Shown one piece after another: positions 55,630 to 64,000 of a stretch of 64,000 nucleotides of DNA. Both the position numbers and the translations under genes were made by a program. Below the pieces are notes generated by a model, which searched no databases, was not told the origin of the DNA, and saw only the letters and a list, made by a program, of their open reading frames with translations. The number at the start of each line of letters is the position of its first letter. Position 1 is the first letter of the stretch. Origin of the DNA: Piscicola geometra (lineage: Eukaryota; Annelida; Clitellata; Hirudinida; Piscicolidae); the NCBI GenBank assembly GCA_943735955.1, contig OX030957.1, forward strand, positions 10,111,100 through 10,175,099, read 5' to 3'.

Positions 55630-58416
55630 TCAATCTTGAAAAGAAGGCTGGGCACAATTAATGATTGAGGCCGTTGTTGTGATATGGCAAGTGTTTCGAA
55701 TGCTTTCATGGGAGAACGTAGAAAAACATTGTGTTGATTCGTGACTAGATGTTGTGTTGGCAGTATTTACATTTTCTGGAGCGTTACTAGGTTCGTTAGT
55801 GGTTTTTAGCACAGAACCGTTCGATCTAATAGCTGCCGTAGTGTATATGTTAGGAATGTCTGCGTTGAATGAAGAAGATGAAATGAAATAAGGGGGAAAG
55901 TTTGACGTAGAGACGAAAGATTTTAGGGGGAAGTGATTGTGCTGTCTTGTAACTAATGAGAAGACAAAGTAATCTTCTCGATTTAAACCCACTGATGCAT
56001 TTTTACTAAATGAATTCGTTTGTTTCAAATTAAACAATCTTTTTTTTTTGTTCTCTTGAATAAAAACGGTTGAAACTTTTTGCATTTCTTTATTATTCTC
56101 ATTTTGTTTGTGTTTTTTCTCATCGTCATTTTCGATCATCCCATCAAAAAATTTTGTCGAAAAGGATTCTTTGCGATTTTTGCTTCTGGCTGCATTTCTT
56201 TTTTCAGCAAACTTATGGCATTTTACACGCAATATTTTACAAATAATAATTAACATTATTAGCACAAACACACATCCAGCTCCAATGCCAAAGATAGCCT
56301 CATAACTGTTCCACCGAAATACACTTGTGCCTTTGATCACAATAATGTTGAACGTTACTTCCGATCTGCCTGCATTGTTTTCAACCACGCATTTAAAATG
56401 TCTTTTTTCTTCTCTTTTATCTAACTTGACATATATTTTATCAATTAACTCTAGCTTAGAAAATGGTAAATTAGGTGGAAAGTCAACAACTTTTTTCCTA
56501 AATTTGATTTTGTCTAGATTTGTGGGAAAAGAATTTATTTTCGTTAGATTATCTAGTCTTCCATATTTATGGTTTTGAGCTAATCCTACAATTAAATTAT
56601 TCTTGGTTATTGCATGAACTTCATTTTCTGGATACAAATTATTGGATGAAGTTCGATAATTGATTTTTGAGTTGTTTGAAGTAATGTATCGGTTGAAGAT
56701 TTTTCCTTTTAAAGATGCAAACCACGAGACGCGAGGATGGGGATCTCCTGAGAAGCTGCACCTAATCTCCACAACGTCTCCTTGCCTTGCTTGCAAAACA
56801 CTCTCTGAAGAAAAATTCGTTAAAATAGTTGCAGGACAAGCAAACTGATGTGGCTGGAGCTGAGACCACGGAAGGCCTAAGAGAATTTCAGGCGAGGCGC
56901 AGAATGGAGGGTTTCTGGGAAAGTCCCAATTGATGTTGCTTCCTCCCAGGAACTTCCGCATCCACCTCATGTTGCAGTCACAATTCCAAGGGTTGCCTGC
57001 GAGTCGCAAAATTAATAAAGAAGAAGGAATGAAGTTCCTTCTTTTTTCGTCTAAATGAGTTATCAGATTTCCAGCTATGTTTAATTCTTGTAAGTTTACA
57101 AGTTCTTTCATCAGTATCAAATTGAAATCTTTCAGGAAACAGTTTTCAAGATTCAGCACTTCTAAGCTCTCAAGTCCTTCGAAGGCTTGTTTATCAATCC
57201 AGATCAGAGGATTGTCTTTTAATGAAAGCACTTTAAGCGACAAACAGTTGGAAAAGACGCCCACAGGAATTTGCTTAAGCATATTTCCTTCCAAGTCTAA
57301 GGAATGCAACAACTTCAAGTGACTGAAAGTGAACGCATTTAGTTTTTCTATTTTGTTATCCGACAAAATAATTTTCTCAAGATGCTTGTAGCTTTTAACG
57401 TCACTTGATTTGAAAGAGCGAATAGAATTTTTTGAAAAATTTAAAGCTTTCAAGTCTTTTCCAAGATTTGATGGAATTTTGATTAAGTTCCTTTCACTGC
57501 AATCTGCTGTTTTGAGACGATAGATGGTCACAATGTGACATTGATCGTCTTTGAGTGACAGCGTCATGGTGTTTCTCAAGCGTAAAGATTCCTTGCCAGA
57601 TCGCTGAAGTCGTCTTAGTTTGCATTTGTGTGTTTTTTTCTTTTGAATTGAATTTAAACTTAGGCTATGAAAAGACCTTTCAGATTCACAATTTTTCTTT
57701 CTATGTTTATGTTTTCTTTTTCCCGTGTTAAAATACTTTTTTTCAACTGATGAGACTTTTGCTGAAGGTTTTTCTTTAGTTGTGTCTCTGATTCTATTCT
57801 TAAATACAAACATTACAAAAATCGTTTCAAGTGTTCTCAAATTGTATTTTTGAATTTCCAGATTTTGCTTATATTTATTTTCATATCTTTTCCCTGAAGA
57901 ACGAAAAGGTTGATGAAGATTATGAAAAATTGAAGATAAATTGAGCGATTTGAAATGCGAAATCACTGATATTTTTTTGAAAAGGGTTTTTTCTAAAATT
58001 TTATATATTTCCATCTTTTTTTCTTTCAACTTTACATTCGATGAATTTTGAAACAGTAGAGTGGAAATTTGAAGTATCTTGTCTATTTGGGGTTTATAAC
58101 AAATTTCATCTTGTGTAGTAGACATAATATTCTTTGAAATCCTTCTTGCTGACTGAAGACTCAAAAAGCTTGAAATTGATGACGGCGAAAAAGATGCAAG
58201 GGGTGTGAGAAAAAAAGATTTAACATGTGGAAAGTAGAAAAAACAACAAGCTGAAGCAACCGAAGCAAATGGTGATGTAAGCTCCATAAATGGAATGTAT
58301 TGTGGAGTTTTCAAAGAAGAAATTGTTAGCGTTTGAGTGGTTAAAGTATTTCCCAAAAGTACCATAAATAGCAAAGATAAGTAATCTATCTTGAATTGTT
58401 CTACGGTTTGTTCCAT
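55630..58416 (-). CDS. LRR-Ig single-pass transmembrane protein (kekkon-like)
   Basis: 928 residues in one exon. A hydrophobic stretch at 11-23 may be a signal peptide. Residues 30-285 are a long basic Ser/Lys-rich region of no known domain. An atypical N-terminal LRR cap (C293, C306) is followed by about six leucine-rich repeats (320-466) and an LRR C-terminal cap with NPWNCDCNMRWMRKFL (475-490), C506 and C527. One Ig domain (545-696) has C553, W565 (GDPHPRVSWF) and C675 (HFKCVVENNAGRSEV). A transmembrane helix spans about 704-729, and a Ser/Asn-rich cytoplasmic tail runs to the end. LRR plus Ig plus one membrane span is the layout of kekkon, LRRN, LRIT and Trk-like adhesion or receptor-modulating proteins. 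There is no kinase. On the minus strand, TTATTTTTTTGCAG/ACAAAG places a likely splice acceptor at 58498, so a 5' UTR exon may lie upstream. The long insert between the Ig cysteines and the N-terminal extension are unusual. M98 or M285 are alternative starts. Confidence 0.88.
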   Translation of the reverse strand: MEQTVEQFKIDYLSLLFMVLLGNTLTTQTLTISSLKTPQYIPFMELTSPFASVASACCFFYFPHVKSFFLTPLASFSPSSISSFLSLQSARRISKNIMSTTQDEICYKPQIDKILQISTLLFQNSSNVKLKEKKMEIYKILEKTLFKKISVISHFKSLNLSSIFHNLHQPFRSSGKRYENKYKQNLEIQKYNLRTLETIFVMFVFKNRIRDTTKEKPSAKVSSVEKKYFNTGKRKHKHRKKNCESERSFHSLSLNSIQKKKTHKCKLRRLQRSGKESLRLRNTMTLSLKDDQCHIVTIYRLKTADCSERNLIKIPSNLGKDLKALNFSKNSIRSFKSSDVKSYKHLEKIILSDNKIEKLNAFTFSHLKLLHSLDLEGNMLKQIPVGVFSNCLSLKVLSLKDNPLIWIDKQAFEGLESLEVLNLENCFLKDFNLILMKELVNLQELNIAGNLITHLDEKRRNFIPSSLLILRLAGNPWNCDCNMRWMRKFLGGSNINWDFPRNPPFCASPEILLGLPWSQLQPHQFACPATILTNFSSESVLQARQGDVVEIRCSFSGDPHPRVSWFASLKGKIFNRYITSNNSKINYRTSSNNLYPENEVHAITKNNLIVGLAQNHKYGRLDNLTKINSFPTNLDKIKFRKKVVDFPPNLPFSKLELIDKIYVKLDKREEKRHFKCVVENNAGRSEVTFNIIVIKGTSVFRWNSYEAIFGIGAGCVFVLIMLIIICKILRVKCHKFAEKRNAARSKNRKESFSTKFFDGMIENDDEKKHKQNENNKEMQKVSTVFIQENKKKRLFNLKQTNSFSKNASVGLNREDYFVFSLVTRQHNHFPLKSFVSTSNFPPYFISSSSFNADIPNIYTTAAIRSNGSVLKTTNEPSNAPENVNTANTTSSHESTQCFSTFSHESIRNTCHITTTASIINCAQPSFQD

Positions 58417-58498
58417 TTTCAGCGGAGAATATTTGTTACAGCCTCATAAGTTTTTTCAAAACTTTTTTACGGGAATTTAGTAGCTTCCAATTCTTTGT

Positions 58499-58815
58499 CT
58501 GCAAAAAAATAAGCATGATATATTTCATCAGTTTATAATTTATTTTCGTATTCAACTTTTTTCCATATTAAAAAAAATATTTTCCCGTGCTAGCATAGAT
58601 TAGTTATATTTAAGCATTTAACTCTTCTTAAATTAAATTTTTATTACCTTATCATTTTAATCATTAATTTTGCTGAAATTTAAGTTTTGATTAATTTAGC
58701 CATCATAAAGTTTTAAGTAGACAGAATTGAATACAATTAATCATATGCGTTAGGATCCTGAACACGCAAGCTGCACAAACACGCGGGAAAACTTAACTTT
58801 CCAATGAGTGCCCAC
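58499..58815. other. Probable 5' intron of the LRR-Ig gene
   Basis: AT-rich sequence upstream of the acceptor at 58498/58499. No coding signal is seen. Confidence 0.35.
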
Positions 58816-59560
58816 TAGAGGTCGGACTTGGACCCGTGGAATTCGCATAGAAACAGAAATAAAAATTAAAATCGTGAGCCTGAAAAATCGGGAATCAGAA
58901 ATAGATTATTGAGAAGGAATGGAAACGGTAATCAACATTAAAATCGGAAACTAAAAAAACGGAAACAAAAGTTATTGGCATTGAAAAAAATACGAAAATA
59001 ATTTTTTTATATAAAATTAGTTCAATTTTAGTCTTCCTTAAATTAGATTTCTTGTTTTTATGGTTTTTATTTTTTTGAAAACTATCCTTCATAGTGTTTT
59101 ATTATCGTCTTAGAATTTTCGTTATGGTGAATTTTAATCTAAAATATTTTAAAATATCATCATTAAAGTCGTCTCTACCGTCATCATCATCTTCGTTATT
59201 CATTTCAAACATAAGCTTTAAAAAATGAAAAAAGATGAAACTGAAATGTAATAGCAGGCGATCCTGTGAGAGTTTTCACAATTGCACTGAATTTTAGAAA
59301 AAGTACTTCATGAAAAAGCTTTGTCAGTGTTCTTGTGGGTGGGTGCCATAGTGATTTTGTGCAGTGCAATGCATGCAACATATTAATTCACGTGAGCACC
59401 TTTATTACTTCTGGTATGCTAAAACATAAAAAGTCATGCACTGGTAGTCCAGCTGTAAATACAAAAAGTCAAATAACTCTTTCTTTCACTGAAAATCTAT
59501 TTCCTTCGTACAAAAAACAGTCTATGCAACAGTCTAGTTTATACTGTGCTTAAGACATTA
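58816..59560 (+). mobile_element. hAT fragment of the TAGAGGTCGGAC family
   Basis: It starts TAGAGGTCGGACTTGGACCC, the terminus of the 30185-31680 family, followed by decayed CGGGAA-type motifs (AAATCGGGAATCAGAAATAG). A hAT zinc-finger frame follows at 59335-59550. No right terminus was found, so the fragment is truncated. Confidence 0.7.
59335..59553 (+). pseudogene. BED-type zinc finger of a hAT transposase
   Basis: The frame reads FVQCNACNILIHV, then TSGMLKHKKSC, a C-x2-C...H-x4-C arrangement like the N-terminal BED finger of hAT transposases, then SQITLSFTENLFPSYKK. It ends at a stop soon after, and no catalytic core follows. Confidence 0.65.
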
Positions 59561-59725
59561 TAACATTTGTTACTATCTTAGGTTAACGGTTTATTGAAGG
59601 GGCTCATTGATTTTGGAGCCTCTTAGGGCCGTATTATGATAGTTAAAAATGTGTTATCCGTTGAAAAGACAGTGAGACAGTATCATGAGAGAACTTCGAG
59701 TTAAAGCTATTAATAATAATAATAA

Positions 59726-59940
59726 TGGGCGGCGATCCTGGGGGGTCCTGGGGTTAGGACTCCCCAGGATCGCCACCCATGTGAAGGGGTATTTAAGTAA
59801 GCAAAGAATATTTTTGTTTTAGACAGATGTCACTTAAGTACACATCATGGGCGGCGATCCTGGGGCGATCCTGGGGTGATCCTGGGGCGATCCTGGGGCG
59901 ATCCTGGTGTCAGGACCTCCCCAGGATCGCCGCCCATGGC
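59726..59940. repeat. Palindromic GGGCGGCGATCCTGGGG repeats
   Basis: Two hairpin-like units: 59728-59778 (GGGCGGCGATCCTGGGG, then CCCCAGGATCGCCACCC) and 59848-59937 (the same start, then five CCTGGGGCGAT repeats, then CCCCAGGATCGCCGCCC). Between them is a 70-bp spacer with GGTATTTAAGTAAGC and TATTTTTGTTTTAGACAG. That spacer also occurs at about 31735-31785. Confidence 0.85.
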
Positions 59941-60481
59941 TATTATCGTTTTTTTTGATGAAATTCGAAGTTTTCCACTTATGAAAAAAGTTAAATGTTT
60001 TAAACAACTGTTAATATATCGGAAAAAATCCTTTAGTGGTTCTACAGTGGCGTGCCTCTGGGAGTTTAATTGAAAAAACGATGACATGTTGATCAGCTAT
60101 GCATGCACAAAAAATGCATTAACAGAATTTGTTTGTTTTTGATTAATATAAGTTTATTTCTAATATTTGTAACGTAAAATATTCGAAAAATAACTTTTGC
60201 ACTTAAAGAAAAAATGTATTTAAAATAATATACAATTTAGTGAATAGTTTTTTCTTCTAAATTTGTTAAAACAATTTTAAGTATAATTCTTAAGTAGAAA
60301 ATATTTTTTTATGTATAATATTTAACTTACATTCGCAACATACACACTTTTTTCTAAAAATATTGTCTTAATCTGCATGTTCTGTAATGATTCTAATAGA
60401 AAATAAAATATTTTCCACACATAAATCTTCAAATGTTTGTTGAATTATAGTCTCAACTTAGAAGCTAATTTTACATTTAGT

Positions 60482-60600
60482 CGGGGAACGAGTGGCCGAG
60501 TGATAAACGACTCGTAATTCACAACCATAGGTCGTGGGTTTAATTCTCACACATTCTAGGAGTCGAAAATTTGTTGAAAAGTAATGAGTGTCAGCAAGAA
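60482..60600 (+). repeat. tRNA-derived SINE or tRNA pseudogene
   Basis: The sequence has a Pol III box A (AGTGGCCGAGTGATAAACG) and a box B-like GTGGGTTTAATTCTC at tRNA spacing, with D-arm halves CGAGTGGCC and ACGACTCG. The acceptor stem does not close and bases of box B (GGTTCRANTCC) are changed. A non-tRNA tail follows. It is not a functional tRNA. A SINE head is the best reading. Confidence 0.6.
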
Positions 60601-63470
60601 AAACTCAAGTCGTGTCAACCAAAAAGACGAAAGGAAAAATTCTTAATTTCTTCCCTATGAGCTGACCTGTCATTACAAAAGTCTGACTCATCTTTATCCA
60701 CTTCCTCTTCGTTACTACTACCTCAACTGTTACTTCAGACTGTTTTCTATTTGCTTTCTCGATCTTAATATTCATGCTTTTCTCAAACTTAGTGACCTTG
60801 GTGTTAACATCTAACCAAAGGGAGCAAATTGTGAATGTAATCAGTAGCCATCTGGTATTCCGAATCCTTCAGAGAGTCCTTGATCTTTTGTTAATGCCCG
60901 CTAAAAACTCGTTTACCAGTAGCTAAAACCCTAGTGTTTGAGGCACAATATCTTCTAATTTACGATGCACAAGGATTATTATATCTAAAATAAATATTTA
61001 AAAAATGAAAATATACCAACAAAAAATGATAGTTTTCTAACACTTGCAAGACACAGAAAAAGTAAACAAAGTTCACTACCAAAGAAAAAAATAAAATTTA
61101 AAAAACTTGATTAGTTTACAAATATTGTCAATATATTGATTTTTTTCCTTCTTATACTCGAATGAAAATTTACGAAACTACGGTACCCTACAGAGTAACA
61201 GTGATGAATGGAGGTTAATAAATGTTTTAATTAATGTTAAAGATAACTTTAATTGTTAAAGAAAATGTTTAGCTCGTCAATAAAATATAAACCGATAAAT
61301 GAATTGGTGACCAGCTATGGAAATAACGAAGTTTGCTTCAAAAACATTGATTCTGAAGTTATATGCTTTATGAATTCCAGTTTTATGTGCATCAAAAATG
61401 CGTTTGTAAAAACCTGTTGCAAAATGTTAAAATTGTCTAAAAATATTTCTCAGTTACTTCAAATAAAAGTAAATGAATAAATAGTATAATTAACAATAAT
61501 AAAAATTTAGAAAAACTAAATTTAAAATTTCTATACTACACAATTGAATCAGGCCTCGAGGTATGTTAGAAACCCTTTTGTATCTAAATCAAGCGCCTTT
61601 GTACCTCCATAACTTACATCGACAATAGCGAAAGCTAGCTGGGGATTTATTATTGCGACAGACAATATATTTTTCTATTTTTCCTCTTTTTTTTTATATA
61701 TAAGTATATTCCATTTGAAAATTATAAAATATTAAGACTGAATTAGATAAATTAAAGTTTCAAAGTACACAGAAAAGTCACTCTATTTAAACATAGAACT
61801 TAACAAATAATTTTCTGATTCTGAGTAAGACTTGAAAATGGGTAAGATCTGTGGCATGGGTTTTTATAGCATTATAATAATATACTCTTCAATTTTTTAG
61901 AACTCATTTTTTAAATAAGTTTTCGTTTGACAACCACAATTTTTAGGAAAAGAGGTAAATATGAAATCATGCGTTTCTAAAAATATATTTTTCAAATTTA
62001 TTTTATATTCAGCTTCAATGCATTTAACTAAATTAAATATTAAAAAAATTATTATTTATAAAATTTATAAAAATTTTGTTTTATTCCAATTAAGGCATAT
62101 TGAATAAGCTCCAAGTAAAAATGAATAAATGTAAGTTCATCCTTTAAAAGTACTTCTTAATTTTATACTTTAACAAATTTAAAAAATCCTCACAACTCGA
62201 GTCTGAAACTCACTGAAACTTCGTTCTAAAAGCCTATTTCTAAATTCATTGAAAGACATATCTTCCACAGAGTGGTCAACTACCTCTCGGAGTTTCAATT
62301 TTTTTTAATCTTTTTCATTCAGCTTACCGTCGTTATCGTTTGACAAAAAATTGCTATAACCAGGATCTTTTCAGACATTCTAAAAGTAGAAAAAAACAGT
62401 AAGCTCACACTGTCAGTATGGTTGATTTATCGGTACCTTTTAGTTTGGCAGATCATGCAACACTGTTCTGAAGGCTGCGTATTTATGTATTTTCTGACTC
62501 AGTATTGCAATATTTCAAGAACTACTCTAATGACAGATGTTTTGACATTCGTGGTAGTGGGACAAAAGCAACCACGATCGTTTTTGCTGTAGAAGTCGCC
62601 TGAAGTTCAGTTTTCCTTGTGCACTAGAGATTTGGAATAAGCTTGTTTTTCCTCAGCATGCTGATGACATTCGGATTGAAGGTCATTGTATTGAAGGTTA
62701 CCAAGCTGAACGCAAAATAGAGTGTCATCATGCGTTGAATAAATGTATGCTTGGATGGGTACCTATCAACTGAAGTTATCTGGCTTTCATTGCGTCTAAA
62801 TTCTCTTCACACTCCCAAATCTCCAGCTTGCATTTGTCAGATTTATTTTAATCCTTTCTTAATCAGCAAAAGTTTTTTACACTATATAAACAAAATAGTT
62901 TTAGAAAACAGTGGATTAGAGACAATCCAACAATTAAAACATAAAAAAGTAAACACAGACCGAAAGAGCGATTAAAATAATACAAAGAATACTTTTAAAA
63001 ATATATCTAGATTCTAATCCTAACCAAAAATTATTTTGAAAATAAATTCCCATAATATCAAATAAGGCAAAAGCTGAAAAATCAACAAAAGGGTTCAGAA
63101 AATATATATAGGTATTATTTTTTGTATTTTATTTTTGGAAACTCGAAAATATTAATTCGATAAGATCGAAAAACTTTACAAACTTGTTTGATGATTTGCT
63201 TGTTATTGCCAAAATATCAATAAAGAAAAATTTAAACCATTTTCTTTGGAATGGAGGGTATATTTTTTAAATGGTTTTTTTAACATTCCGAAAAGCTCAT
63301 TTTTAGACTGAAAATTATTGTTTAATTTTCTTTTAGCACAAACGAGCAAGATATATATTCACTTTTTTTAGCTTGAATGCGTCCAATTGCTGTCTACCGT
63401 GGAACTTTACGCTTAAATACCTGCTTAATTGAATAACATTTAAGTTTAAGGTTTTTAATATAAAAATTAG
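60601..63470. other. AT-rich DNA with faint LINE-like traces
   Basis: Around 62540-62740 on the plus strand, LKFSFPCALEIWNKLVFPQH resembles the F..Rv...WN.LP segment of a LINE end, but too weakly to call. A 75-codon frame at 61253-61480 (Cys-rich, TTG start) has no family. Around 60680-60840 the minus strand reads VTKFEKSMNIKIEKANRKQS, coiled-coil-like, again without a family. Confidence 0.35.
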
Positions 63471-63471
63471 A

Positions 63472-64000
63472 CATACATACATACATACATACATACATAC
63501 ATACATACATACATACATACATACATACATACATACATACATACATACATACATACATACATACATACATACATACATACATACATACATACATACATAC
63601 ATACATACATACATACATACATACATACATACATACATACATACATACATACATACATACATACATACATACATACATACATACATACATACATACATAC
63701 ATACATACATACATACATACATACATACATACATACATACATACATACATACATACATACATACATACATACATACATACATACATACATACATACATAC
63801 ATACATACATACATACATACATACATACATACATACATACATACATACATACATACATACATACATACATACATACATACATACATACATACATACATAC
63901 ATACATACATACATACATACATACATACATACATACATACATACATACATACATACATACATACATACATACATACATACATACATACATACATACATAC
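63472..64000. repeat. (ATAC)n microsatellite, ≥529 bp
   Basis: About 132 perfect ATAC units, continuing beyond the window end. The MYVC reading frames on the minus strand are products of the repeat. Confidence 0.98.

Noticed and set aside
56108..57322. Plus-strand frames of 60-83 codons
   Set aside because: Shadows of the 928-codon LRR-Ig reading frame.
60482..60558. Functional tRNA gene
   Set aside because: The acceptor stem does not pair, box B is altered and no clean anticodon arm can be drawn.
63333..63998. MYVC repeat proteins up to 221 aa
   Set aside because: Translation of the (ATAC)n microsatellite.

Overview
This 64 kb window is nuclear DNA of an AT-rich metazoan. The evidence is GT-AG introns, AATAAA poly(A) signals, CCCTAA-type telomeric repeat units, animal gene families (insulin-like peptide, LRR-Ig receptor, fucolectin/EGF protein) and a dense load of LINE, hAT and piggyBac elements. 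The gene and repeat content suits a non-vertebrate, possibly lophotrochozoan, animal. The species cannot be told from the sequence alone.

The most striking region is about 2.77-16.3 kb. It is a tandem array of fourteen U3 small nucleolar RNA genes on the + strand. Every copy is 213 nt. The unit is about 830 bp, arranged as a roughly 1659 bp A/B dimer, and the array is diverged at its right edge. Box A/A', B, C and D blocks are visible, with a conserved snRNA-type promoter (PSE-like block at -68 to -47, TATA-like block near -30). The repeated short antisense reading frames in this region are shadows of the U3 RNAs. Two unrelated hAT transposons (a ZBED5-like one ending at 2765 and a GTF2IRD2/EPM2AIP1-like one at 12986-15143) sit at the same 8-bp site, CTCTAACC, at -44 in the U3 promoter.

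About 17.8-21.1 kb is a piggyBac element with two hAT elements nested in it, each with a perfect 8-bp target duplication. About 21.3-24.2 kb holds the 3' part of a minus-strand gene whose phase-1 exons encode a fucolectin/F5-8C-like domain and an EGF-like domain. Its introns carry a LINE relic and a small inverted-repeat element with telomeric repeats in its core. About 27.2-27.9 kb holds the last three exons of a plus-strand CS-domain protein gene. About 28.8-38.6 kb is transposon-dominated: piggyBac and hAT relics, two LINE relics, a TATGGG-repeat inverted element, a DNA transposon that splits a LINE, a (GACT)n tract at that LINE's 3' end, and an inverted-repeat element with GGGGCCATCC ends.

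A compact insulin/relaxin-family peptide gene (TATA box, two coding exons, poly(A) signal) lies at 40.57-41.52 kb. About 43.6-52.7 kb is a LINE graveyard of at least four minus-strand elements plus one other decayed repeat. A large minus-strand exon at 55.63-58.42 kb encodes a 928-aa LRR-Ig transmembrane protein. The right end has a hAT fragment, GGGCGGCGATCC palindromes, a tRNA-derived SINE-like sequence and a pure (ATAC)n tract of about 530 bp that runs off the window. The protein genes do not form a pathway or cluster. They are isolated genes in a repeat-rich landscape.
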